DNA from: Nitrosovibrio sp. Nv4
GTDB taxonomy: Bacteria > Pseudomonadota > Gammaproteobacteria > Burkholderiales > Nitrosomonadaceae
NCBI RefSeq assembly: GCF_900215485.1
Contig: NZ_OCMZ01000001.1
Coordinates: 620,001-684,000, forward strand
Direction of reading: 5' to 3'
Length of the DNA stretch: 64,000 nucleotides
The notes under the pieces were generated by a model. That model searched no databases. It worked only from the letters and a program-made list of their open reading frames with translations, and was not told where the DNA came from. Positions within the stretch are counted from its first letter, which is position 1. Every line of letters begins with the position of its first letter. Positions 48,701 to 55,900 of this stretch are shown here, one piece after another. A program made the translations under genes and the position numbers.

Positions 48701-48888
48701 TGGCAAACATCGACGCGGGGGACAGCGAAATGCGGGAACTTGCCGCGCTCCGCGCGATGACCGTACGAGACTGGCTAATCGAGCATGGCGGCGTTTCGGG
48801 TGATCGAATGTTTGTGCTTGCGCCAAAAATCGAGGCGGAAGCTGGCGGCACGAAATCCGGCAGCGGGGTGGAATTCTCGCTCAGGTGA
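45757..48888 (+). CDS. DUF748 / AsmA-like envelope protein with C-terminal OmpA-like region
   Basis: A 1043-residue protein anchored by one N-terminal membrane helix (about 16-40). The long periplasmic part is made of AsmA/DUF748 repeats (FRIGEKESGI, FVDRLKESRQKISEIRVGVPF, VNFNDQFIKPNYRARLTGLAGRVG and PISGSLSDPQFSLGGVIVNAI). AsmA-like giants form hydrophobic grooves thought to carry lipids between membranes. The final region has TFLPGQAQLTSEAEKRLETLSKAL and LRAMTVRDWLIEHGG, similar to an OmpA peptidoglycan-binding domain. The start ATG 45757 matches the expected membrane anchor; a TTG at 45718 is less likely. A hairpin follows the stop. Confidence 0.85.
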   Translation: MSARTLLHRFARHRRLGIGLGIFVAVIVLFGLLGYFWLPGYAKNKLENALSEALQRPVTVQSIDIQPYTLELTVRGFRIGEKESGIDAGKALFSLDELYTNLSIASVARRAPVISSVSLKAPALRLVREAENRFNITDLIENLMKRPDEADKGDEAMFSVSNIVIEDGQFEFVDRLKESRQKISEIRVGVPFIANFESDEETWVEPHFSAKVNGAPLTLNGKLRPFTENREATLELKLNDVDLTNIDEYSPIPTGISLLSGYFDSDLLVTFTQVAGESPSMVLTGRAALRGVEIENQAAEMPYRAKLDQLDVKLTEINLNGSKPSHAALALTEAAVVRKGESDPVLRLPTLSVDEVVIDSKRQSVAIGAVVLDRFKAAARREADGRLDLVKLVAQAPGTESVPESPAKAETGKPWAAQLGSLKLTAAALRFEDDTLINVAPMVVDPLDLTINDIDFSGAAPLKLVLKAAINQHGSVETNGSLAWAPLAADFAVNANDVDLVALQGWAGDRLNVLLTQGAASFHGNINADGSPLKVAVNGKGRFTNFNVLDKVSTTDLMRWRSLDINDIKFVNEPLRVDIASIAIADFFARVVLSPEGELNLKHIVRQDDSGRTPAQAVPAEPRPVEQQAASAKATQTTATDASQPPARKRIPVHIGRIVMQGGNVNFNDQFIKPNYRARLTGLAGRVGPLDPRKSGEIDIRGAVDKTAPLKIVGKVDALGSELFLDVTASAKGIDMPTFSPYSGKYVGYAIEKGKLSVDIHYHVEKGELTAENNIFLDQLTFGEKIESPDALSIPVNLALAVLKNRQGEIDVHLPISGSLSDPQFSLGGVIVNAIINLLTKAVTAPFAMLGSLFGGEELSEITFLPGQAQLTSEAEKRLETLSKALADRPALKLEITGRADPSNDPEALKHTILERRVKAKKLSEKVKKGEAAGSLDEVELEPEEYAKYLTLAYKEEKFEKPKNVIGLTKSLPVPEMEQLMLANIDAGDSEMRELAALRAMTVRDWLIEHGGVSGDRMFVLAPKIEAEAGGTKSGSGVEFSLR

Positions 48889-48905
48889 GCCACTCAGCCA
48901 TTTGC

Positions 48906-48936
48906 CGAAGATTTCCGGAAATACCGGAAATCTTCG
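48906..48936. terminator. perfect hairpin between convergent DUF748 and porin genes
   Basis: A 13-bp perfect stem (CGAAGATTTCCGG and its complement) with a 5-base loop AAATA lies 17 bases after the DUF748 stop and 37 bases from the porin stop. It could terminate both convergent transcripts. No long T tract follows on either side, so termination is inferred from the structure and position. Confidence 0.65.
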
Positions 48937-48973
48937 CAATCCACGCTTGCCGCCGACCGTACTTCCCGCTGCC

Positions 48974-50662
48974 TTAAAACTCAACTGCAAACCTCGTTAC
49001 CCACGCGTCCAGGTTGGCATTATTGAAGGCGGCACTGCGTCTGTCAGTAACCCCGGCCGTATTGACATCCAGCACATGAACATAGTTGGTCATTACGCGC
49101 ATATTCGAATGAGGATACCAATTAAGGCCGAATTTGACGAGATCAGCCTCCCCTCCCCGGATTACCCCATCGTTCATATTCAGATAGTCATAACCAGCAG
49201 CAATTTCCCAAGCGCCCCAACCCGGGCCGTTCAACTGAAAGGCTTGGTGGGGCTTTAATCGATTCCAGGCGCCATTCTTGACGTGATAGGTTCGCGATTC
49301 ACCCGTTAGAAAATAACTGGCATAGCCGTAATAGCCGAACAACGACTCGCCGCTATAACCATGGCCATAAATATCTGTCTGCAGATACTCCGCCTGAGCC
49401 GAAAAGGGCCCATAAACCAGGGCAGTTTCCGCTCCCCAGCGATTGTAACTTTCTACCCGGCGCGAGTCAGGGTCATTCTTGTTTCCCGTGCTCAAGTTGC
49501 TGGTGTTCAATACATTGGTACGATCCACGTTGACGGCTGGAAATGCGCCGAAACTCATCCCGCCATTCGCAAAATTGCCATTGCCGAAGTATTGGGTATT
49601 GACTCTGGTGTGCGATGCCGAAGCCCCTATATGCAAGAATTTGGTTTCACTTTCCAGCCACGGCCTGCCCGATATACGCCCTGTGCTCGCCCAGCTGATG
49701 TCGCCCGAACCATTGTTGCGGCTATTGTTGCCATTCGGGTTAATCGATGTGGCGGCGCTGGACCAGCTGCCAACCGGTTCGGTTTGAAACGCTATCCCGG
49801 TTTGCCAGCGCGGGACAGCGTAGTTGACGCCTACACCGGTTTTATAGACGTTGGGGTTATCGAGGAACGTGTTGACGGCCATATTACGTTCAACGAAGGT
49901 ATAAAAGCGGTTACTGGTAGCTTCTTCCAGACTGAACGGTTCCTTGAACGAGCCTACCTTGACTGACAAGGGATTGTCGAAGTTATAACGGATAAAAGCA
50001 TCCGTGATCCCGGACGTCACCGCGCCATTTCCGCGGCTGAAATCGTACTCGAATTTATAATCCCACTTCTTGTAAAACGTCCCTTCAACACCAAGACGGG
50101 CGCGCCGGATGGTGGCGCCGCTATTTAATTCATAAGGTCGGTCCTCTGCAGCGGGCGACTGGACATCATTGATAATATTGTATTGAGAGTCGACTTGCAG
50201 CCGTCCATCAATCGCCGCCGTAAAATTTCCATCCTTGCTTTCAAAATGCAACCCTGGTCCATACTTCATCTTGGTTTTTTCGGTTTCCTTGACTCGCTCT
50301 TCGAGCGAGGCCATATCGCTGACAAGACGCGCTTCGCGCATTTTGGCCTTCAATTCTATGTCCCTGCGGAGGGCCATTACCTCTGCCGCGTCGGTCTTTT
50401 CGGTTGCGCTATCAGCCGTGCTGTCTGCCCTGGTGTCACCTGTCTTGGCAACTGCCTTGTCTCCGGCCCTGTCTGTCATATTGCCGGCCGGCTTTGCCGC
50501 ATCTTCTTTCACAAAAGAGCCCATATGCACGCGGCCGGGCCCCGGTTTTGCATAAATCTGCTCGGTTTTGGTATCGACATAAAGGTCGATGGCAAAAGCC
50601 GCGGTGGATACACTCGAGCCTAACACGGCGGTGATCGCTAAGGTAAGTCGGGATAGTCTCAT
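48974..50662 (-). CDS. phosphate-selective porin (OprO/OprP family)
   Basis: A 562-residue outer-membrane porin. The signal peptide (1-24, ending AAFA) is followed by a short conserved strand (DLYVDTKTEQIYAKPGPGRV), a Lys/Asp/Ala-rich spacer, a coiled coil (about 90-135, LEERVKETEKTKMKYG) and a 16-strand-type porin barrel. Porin O/P marks are GLHFESKDGNFTAAIDGRLQVD, RRARLGVEGTFYKKWDYKFEYDF, VGSFKEPFSLEEATSNRFYTFVER and the C-terminal WVTRFAVEF ending in Phe. The Pho box just upstream supports a role in phosphate uptake under starvation. Confidence 0.92.
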   Translation of the reverse strand: MRLSRLTLAITAVLGSSVSTAAFAIDLYVDTKTEQIYAKPGPGRVHMGSFVKEDAAKPAGNMTDRAGDKAVAKTGDTRADSTADSATEKTDAAEVMALRRDIELKAKMREARLVSDMASLEERVKETEKTKMKYGPGLHFESKDGNFTAAIDGRLQVDSQYNIINDVQSPAAEDRPYELNSGATIRRARLGVEGTFYKKWDYKFEYDFSRGNGAVTSGITDAFIRYNFDNPLSVKVGSFKEPFSLEEATSNRFYTFVERNMAVNTFLDNPNVYKTGVGVNYAVPRWQTGIAFQTEPVGSWSSAATSINPNGNNSRNNGSGDISWASTGRISGRPWLESETKFLHIGASASHTRVNTQYFGNGNFANGGMSFGAFPAVNVDRTNVLNTSNLSTGNKNDPDSRRVESYNRWGAETALVYGPFSAQAEYLQTDIYGHGYSGESLFGYYGYASYFLTGESRTYHVKNGAWNRLKPHQAFQLNGPGWGAWEIAAGYDYLNMNDGVIRGGEADLVKFGLNWYPHSNMRVMTNYVHVLDVNTAGVTDRRSAAFNNANLDAWVTRFAVEF

Positions 50663-51004
50663 CAGTTTTCTCTTCTCGGTTTGTTTATAAAAAAACTGGT
50701 GGGAGAATACTGCGGGAAAATGTCTGTTTGATTGCAGTTTTGTAACAGTTTTGTAACAGTTTTATGACAAAGATGATGAGTTTGGGCTAGGGAATATTTA
50801 GGCGGGTAATTTGAAGCAAGCTACTGCGGGATTGGCCGGTCCTGAAAAACGTATTGACCATAGACAATACGGCATCCATTCCTATGGACATGTCGTGCAT
50901 TCCACTTTTCTCGCCGCCGTGATAGTCTATGCGTCGTTACTTGAGCTATTGAGTAAACCGGTCTAGCTTCGCTCCATCATCCATAACCGTTGAAGAGGAA
51001 CAGC
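50663..51004. other. divergent control region of porin and DUF2024 genes
   Basis: Holds the porin leader and Pho box on the minus strand and, toward 51004, the DUF2024 ribosome binding site (GAGGAA). The part between about 50770 and 50990 contains no supported gene. Confidence 0.5.
50735..50770 (-). promoter_or_regulatory. Pho box upstream of porin
   Basis: Read on the minus strand, three 11-bp direct repeats of CTGTTACAAAA type occur in series: TTGTCATAAAA then CTGTTACAAAA twice, followed by CTG. This closely fits the PhoB consensus of CTGTCAT blocks separated by AT-rich bases on one face of the helix. It ends about 73 bases before the porin ATG, and a TATTCT -10-like element follows at 50709-50704. 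PhoB most likely activates the porin when phosphate is scarce. Confidence 0.85.
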
Positions 51005-51262
51005 ATGGAAATTCACGTATATGACACCTATGTCAAAGCTAAAGATGGCCACACGATGCACTTTGATGTGTTTACCGCAGTAAAAGACGACAAGAAAGCA
51101 ATCGAATACGCGAAACAGTGGTTAACTTCCATTGGTGAAGGCGATGCCGCAGTGACCAATAGAGAGTGCAATTTTTGCCACAGTCAAAGTGCCCCCGCTA
51201 ATGTTGCTGACGCAATCAACAAGGATGGATATTTCATCTACAAGATGGAAGGGTGCAGTTAG
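51005..51262 (+). CDS. DUF2024 family protein
   Basis: An 85-residue cytoplasmic protein of the DUF2024 family (MEIHVYDTYVKAKDGHTMHFDVFT at the start). A C-terminal block has ECNFCHSQSAP with two Cys and one His, and ends in YFIYKMEGC. Function unknown. The ATG 51005 follows GAGGAA at a good distance; an in-frame ATG at 50990 is less likely. The conserved Cys/His set could bind a metal, but this is inference. Confidence 0.88.
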   Translation: MEIHVYDTYVKAKDGHTMHFDVFTAVKDDKKAIEYAKQWLTSIGEGDAAVTNRECNFCHSQSAPANVADAINKDGYFIYKMEGCS

Positions 51263-51343
51263 TTCTCATTCGCGCTCAAGAGGAAGACGGCATGAGCATG
51301 AGAGAATCGTGGGGGTAGAAACGGCGAATGAATTTGAAAGACG

Positions 51344-52129
51344 ATGAATATTCGGCACACTCTCCCGACCTTGTTCGCCTGCCGTATTAACATCGGTATT
51401 TTCTGTCTTGTATTTGTTTCTCCGCTGTGGGGGAGCGAGCTTGTCAAAACTATCGAACATGTCAAACCATCGATAGTCGGAATAGGAACTGTCCAGAAAA
51501 CGCGGTCGCCACCGGTAAATTTTCTGGGTACCGGTTTTGTGCTGGACGATGGCCTTCACGTAATCACCAACGCGCATGTTGTTCCAGAGGTATTGGATAA
51601 TGCGAACAATGAGTCGTATACGGTGATTACAGGCAAGGGAAAAAAACCGGAACTCAGGGCAGCAACCGTCGCCGCGATCGATAAGGATCATGATCTGGTG
51701 TTGCTAAAAATCAGCGGGGAGGCCTTACCCGCCATGCAACTGGGGGACGCGAGCAAGGTCCGCGAAGGACAGACCCTCATTTTTACGGGATTCCCGATTG
51801 GTATGATTCTGGGATTTTATCCGGTCACTCACCGCGCCATGGTTTCCTCGATTACGCCGATCATTTTGCCTGCGCACAATTCGAGGCAACTTAATGCGAA
51901 GATGATCAGCCAGTTGCAAAAACCCGCTTACGCAGTATTTCAACTGGATGGCACTGCCTATCCGGGTAGCAGCGGAAGCCCTCTCTATGACCCTGAAACC
52001 GGGCTGGTATACGGCGTGATCAATATGGTATTTGTAAAGGGTAAAAAGGAGGCTGCGCTCAGCAATCCGAGCGGCATAACATATGCCATTCCCGGCAACT
52101 ATATCCGCGAGCTGCTGCAGCACAAGTAA
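51344..52129 (+). CDS. secreted trypsin-like (HtrA-fold) serine protease
   Basis: A 261-residue exported protease of the trypsin-2 class. The N-terminal signal (1-30) precedes a chymotrypsin fold with catalytic His78 (VITNAHVV), Asp117 (DHDLVLLK) and Ser210 (GSSGSPL). No PDZ domain follows, so it is shorter than DegP. A long insertion with FPIGMILGFYPVTHRAMVSS lies between Asp and Ser. It could degrade or process envelope proteins. It lies near the two-response-regulator pair but with 190 bp between. Confidence 0.86.
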   Translation: MNIRHTLPTLFACRINIGIFCLVFVSPLWGSELVKTIEHVKPSIVGIGTVQKTRSPPVNFLGTGFVLDDGLHVITNAHVVPEVLDNANNESYTVITGKGKKPELRAATVAAIDKDHDLVLLKISGEALPAMQLGDASKVREGQTLIFTGFPIGMILGFYPVTHRAMVSSITPIILPAHNSRQLNAKMISQLQKPAYAVFQLDGTAYPGSSGSPLYDPETGLVYGVINMVFVKGKKEAALSNPSGITYAIPGNYIRELLQHK

Positions 52130-52319
52130 TCAGTGATGAACACGAACTGTTTTAAAGGCCCCATTTCATGACACCCTGTACTGTTCATGGGCTCCGATCC
52201 TGGACCATTGTAAACAGGGTTAGGGGTTGAGCGCAAAATGGCCTGAAAGGTAATTGAGTGAATGAATGGTACAGCTTCTTTACCTTCAATAATTGACGAG
52301 CGGGCTGGAAGGAGAAACG

Positions 52320-52805
52320 ATGCAAATGGTTACCGTGGCAATAGCGGATACAGACTCCGGGAGGCGAACAAAATTAGAACAGTTCCTGCAAGGCGGACCG
52401 GGCATCAGGGTGCTGTCAAATGTCATGCACGCTGGAAGCGATATTTCAAACGATCCTCAACTTGAGCCCCCTGCGGCCGTTATAGCAATTGACGAGGTAG
52501 TTGCCAGAATCAGCCAGCTCAAGCCTCGCATCCTTTTTGTCAATCTGGATCAGATTATCTATGGAGACTTTGCCTTGCTGGAGGCTTTGCACCGCGAATG
52601 TCCGGAGACACTTGTGCTGTTATTAACCGATAGGGCGGCGCAGGAGGAGCAGATAATTCAAGCTCTGGCTAATGGCGCGCGTGGTTGGTTGAGCCACGAA
52701 GCGGATCCATTTTATTTTTTAAAGGCTGTGCGTGTGGTTGATCGCGGTGAGATCTGGGTCACACGTAAAATGCTGGGTAAAATTATGGATAAGGTATTGC
52801 ATTGA
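52320..52805 (+). CDS. stand-alone degenerate receiver domain (NarL type)
   Basis: A 161-residue protein with a response-regulator receiver fold only; there is no DNA-binding domain. Aligned by eye to NarL, the acidic pocket is kept (Asp10, Asp12) and the switch Thr103 is present, but the phosphoacceptor Asp is Asn75 (ILFVNLDQ) and the conserved Lys is His126 (GARGWLSHEAD). It is therefore unlikely to be phosphorylated. The start is ATG 52320 behind GGAG; the frame extends nine codons upstream from a TTG. It sits 27 bp before a full LuxR-type regulator and may modulate it. Confidence 0.75.
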   Translation: MQMVTVAIADTDSGRRTKLEQFLQGGPGIRVLSNVMHAGSDISNDPQLEPPAAVIAIDEVVARISQLKPRILFVNLDQIIYGDFALLEALHRECPETLVLLLTDRAAQEEQIIQALANGARGWLSHEADPFYFLKAVRVVDRGEIWVTRKMLGKIMDKVLH

Positions 52806-52832
52806 TACCACGAATTTTGATGGGAGAGATTC

Positions 52833-53498
52833 TTGATTTTGCTTGCTAGTTCGTCCCAGGACGACTTGTATGGCTGGGAACAGGGGGTGCATAGCCTCGC
52901 TCCCGTATTCTGCTCAACCAACCTTGCCTCGCTCAGGGATGAACTGGTGCGGATAAAGCCTCAAGTCCTCTTGCTCGATCACGATTTGCCCAAATTGGAT
53001 GGGCCGAGCGGAATTGCGGCCCTCATGAAATTGAATCCGGAGACTAAAGTCGTTATCTTGAGCGGCGCGATAGGCGACGAGGTAGAGTGGGGATTATTCA
53101 GGACGGGAGTAAGGGGATGCTGCCGGCGAGATATCGAACCTGAGCAGCTCAAAAATGTCGTTATAGCTGTTCAGCGAGGCGAACTGTGGATACGACGTAC
53201 GCTTAGCTGGCATCTGCTGAATGAACTGGTTGTGATTACGCGGGAAAAGAACAAGATCAAGCAGGCCGTAGGCGATTTACTCGCAAATCTGACTCGGCGC
53301 GAGTACGAAATTGCGACGCTTGTCGGAAATGGTGAAACCAACAAACAGATCGCACGCCGGTTGGCTATTACCGAGCGCACAGTGAAGGCCCATCTGACCG
53401 AGGTTTTTCGCAAACTGGACGTTGCCGACCGGCTCAAGCTGGCGTTGATTGTAAAAGGTTCCATATCCTCACGCAACCCGACGCAAATAGAACATTAG
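52833..53498 (+). CDS. LuxR/NarL-family response regulator with atypical receiver
   Basis: A 221-residue regulator. The receiver keeps the phosphoacceptor (Asp49, LLLDHDLPKLDG) but lacks the usual acidic pair at its N-terminus (LLASSSQD) and has Arg99 in place of the conserved Lys. The C-terminal LuxR helix-turn-helix is intact: LTRREYEIATLVGNGETNKQIARRLAITERTVKAHLTEVFRKL (about 150-192). The TTG start at 52833 follows GGAG. It is paired with the degenerate receiver gene upstream. No cognate kinase is adjacent, unless PrsK plays that part. The target could be the nearby exopolysaccharide genes (inference). Confidence 0.85.
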   Translation: MILLASSSQDDLYGWEQGVHSLAPVFCSTNLASLRDELVRIKPQVLLLDHDLPKLDGPSGIAALMKLNPETKVVILSGAIGDEVEWGLFRTGVRGCCRRDIEPEQLKNVVIAVQRGELWIRRTLSWHLLNELVVITREKNKIKQAVGDLLANLTRREYEIATLVGNGETNKQIARRLAITERTVKAHLTEVFRKLDVADRLKLALIVKGSISSRNPTQIEH

Positions 53499-54293
53499 TA
53501 TTATGCCTTTACCCTTTACGCTTGCCTGTTTCATTCTGATCGTTCGTATTCGTAGTCCTAATCTGAAAAATCTCCACCTGGCATAGGTCGATATTTGCCA
53601 ACAGGAACCCGCCTGTAACTGAATCGACGACCCAATTCCGGGGGCAGTTAATAGTGCCGTTCCGCTTCCATCCTGGGCGCTTTCATGCTGCATCTCCGCA
53701 GACCGATAACTCGAATCAATTGGGATTCGCTTTGCTTTATTCTTCAATCATATCGTCCCCTTTCAAGCCATCCCGGGAAAAATCAAGCGGTTTGAAAACC
53801 TCCGAAGGCCCGTCCCTCCATTAGCGTACCAAGGTCCAATTGTTCTTGCTGGTGAAGTTGATATGATGCGCTTGTTGCCTGGCGCAAAGATGACTACTCA
53901 TTGGAAGAATCATCTCATATAATGCTTTCATAAATTAGGGACTTATCTCTGGTAGGCCAGTTATTGCAATTGGCTGAAATGATGGGTTGGTGCTTGATCG
54001 CCGTGACAGTTCAGCAATCCATTGCGAAAGGAAAGTCACGTTTCTTGTATCTGGAAGGCAAAAAACGACTGCTCAGGCTATATTTCGGGATTGTCGACAG
54101 GCCAAATCATCTTCTCAGAACAGGTGTTCCGCAGCATAACGAGAGGAAACGAAGTTTCTAGCCGAGGCCCCAAGCGTTTAGTCGGATGTAAACTGTGATG
54201 CAGGCGCGGCACGAGCACCAGACAAGCAACCGATACCGCCATCAGGCGGACCCATAGAAAAAAAGTGTGGCAGAGCACTGATGAGGAAGAAAA
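53499..54293. other. long non-coding interval before the exopolysaccharide locus
   Basis: About 795 bp with no supported gene; short ORFs such as 53964-54161 lack ribosome binding sites and domain character. It must contain the promoter of the priming glycosyltransferase. I looked for a sigma-54 -24/-12 promoter (TGGCAC-N5-TTGC), expected if PrsR acts here, and found none with correct spacing. A small hairpin (CCGCC, ATCA, GGCGG) at 54236-54249 lies 45 bp before the start. Confidence 0.5.
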
Positions 54294-55691
54294 TTGTTTC
54301 GTATCTATAACCATTTCATTTCCAGAACGGTCATTCTGCTTATTAGTGCGGAAGTTTGCGTGCTGATGTTTATGGTTTATCTGGGAGCCGCTATTCGTTT
54401 TTTTGATCCCGTTAAACTCTTTCCCTTCTCTTTCTCATCCCTGTTTCCAGAGGCCGTCACCTTCACCTTCGTCATGATTGTGTCCATGTCGGTCATGGGG
54501 CTGTATCAACTCGATTCCCGACTGGATATCAAGGACACTTTATTCCGTCTCATGCCATCCATGGTGTTGGGGTTCGGAGTAACGACCCTGATTTTTTATC
54601 TGCTTCCCGACCTCTATCTTGGCCGGGGCATACTGGGATTAGTAATGTTTCTTGCGTTGCCCGGGATTCTCCTGACGCGAGCCGCTTTTCTCAAGTGGTC
54701 AAGTTTGGGCATTCTGGAATCTCAGGCGGTCGTCCTGGGCATAGGCAGCAAGGCAAAGGAATTCATCGAACAGGCTAAAAATGACCCTGTCCGCCGGGGA
54801 TTCCAGATCGTTGGTTTTGTCCCGCTGCCAGATGAAGAGCTTCATGTCCCAGCCTCCGCTGTCTTGCCCAAAGTGGATTCGTTAATGTCGCTGGTCAACC
54901 GCTACGGCGTGCGGGAAATCATCATCGCGATTCAGGAACGTAGAGGCGGCTGCTTCCCTATTCAAGACCTGCTGGAATGCAAGCTGAACGGAATAAAAGT
55001 GACCGACTCAGCCGCTTTCTTCGAGCGGGAACGGGGCCAGATCCGGTTGAATTCCCTTTATCCGAGCTGGCTGGTTTTTGGTGGGGGGTTCGATCAAAGT
55101 CTCCTCAGATCCGGTATCAAGCGTATTTTCGACCTTGCTGCGAGCGGCGTTCTTCTGGCTGTTACGTTACCTGTAATGCTCGTCACGGCTCTCTGTATTC
55201 TTTTTGAGGACGGTGCGCCCGTTTTTTACCGACAGGAAAGGGTTGGAAAAGGCGGGAAAACATTTATGGTTCTAAAATTCCGCAGTATGCGAAATGATGC
55301 GGAGAAGAGCGGGAAACCGCAATGGGCGGCAGCAGATGACCCTCGCGTAACGCGCGTGGGCAGAATTATCCGAAAATTGAGAATTGACGAGCTTCCACAG
55401 ATATTCAATGTTTTAAACGGGGATATGAGTTTCGTCGGTCCTCGTCCGGAAAGGCCATATTTTGTAAACCAGCTTTGCATGGAAGTTCCTTATTACAATG
55501 TAAGGCACAGCATCAAGCCGGGAATCACGGGGTGGGCACAGGTCCGCTACAGGTATGGCGCGTCCGTGGATGACGCCATCGAAAAGCTTCAGTACGACTT
55601 GTACTACGTGAAGAACCATAGCTTGTTCCTGGATGTCATTATTCTGATAGATACCGTTGAAGTTGTTGTGCTGGGTAAGGGCGGGAGATGA
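54294..55691 (+). CDS. XrtA-system priming glycosyltransferase (EpsB-like)
   Basis: A 465-residue membrane polyprenyl-phosphate sugar-1-phosphate transferase that starts repeat-unit synthesis of the exopolysaccharide. Several N-terminal membrane helices (about 10-125) and a CoA-binding-3-like domain are followed by a further helix and the bacterial sugar-transferase domain ([70 protein letters not shown]). It matches the family specific to PEP-CTERM/XrtA loci. The TTG start at 54294 is well spaced from AGGAAG; the ATG at 54281 stops after ten codons. Confidence 0.9.
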   Translation: MFRIYNHFISRTVILLISAEVCVLMFMVYLGAAIRFFDPVKLFPFSFSSLFPEAVTFTFVMIVSMSVMGLYQLDSRLDIKDTLFRLMPSMVLGFGVTTLIFYLLPDLYLGRGILGLVMFLALPGILLTRAAFLKWSSLGILESQAVVLGIGSKAKEFIEQAKNDPVRRGFQIVGFVPLPDEELHVPASAVLPKVDSLMSLVNRYGVREIIIAIQERRGGCFPIQDLLECKLNGIKVTDSAAFFERERGQIRLNSLYPSWLVFGGGFDQSLLRSGIKRIFDLAASGVLLAVTLPVMLVTALCILFEDGAPVFYRQERVGKGGKTFMVLKFRSMRNDAEKSGKPQWAAADDPRVTRVGRIIRKLRIDELPQIFNVLNGDMSFVGPRPERPYFVNQLCMEVPYYNVRHSIKPGITGWAQVRYRYGASVDDAIEKLQYDLYYVKNHSLFLDVIILIDTVEVVVLGKGGR

Positions 55692-55900
55692 TTCGGGAAT
55701 CTCTGAATAGGCCCCGAGTCTGGTGGAACGGATCGCTATTTCTTCAACCGGTTGGGAAATGAGCGGCAAAACCGGATATCCATTGCGTTCCACCCTCGGG
55801 CGCCTCAATCAAGGTGGATGCGCCGGCTCCGGCCTTTGTCTCGTCACCTGCAGGCACTCGGGTTTTGACAGCTCAGCCGTCGACCGAGCAGCGGTCTGAC

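Noticed and set aside
53964-54161. 65-codon ORF before the exopolysaccharide locus
   Set aside because: TTG start, no ribosome binding site, no recognisable family.
53499-54293. Sigma-54 promoter before the priming glycosyltransferase
   Set aside because: Several TGGC-containing stretches were checked but none has GG and GC separated by ten bases.
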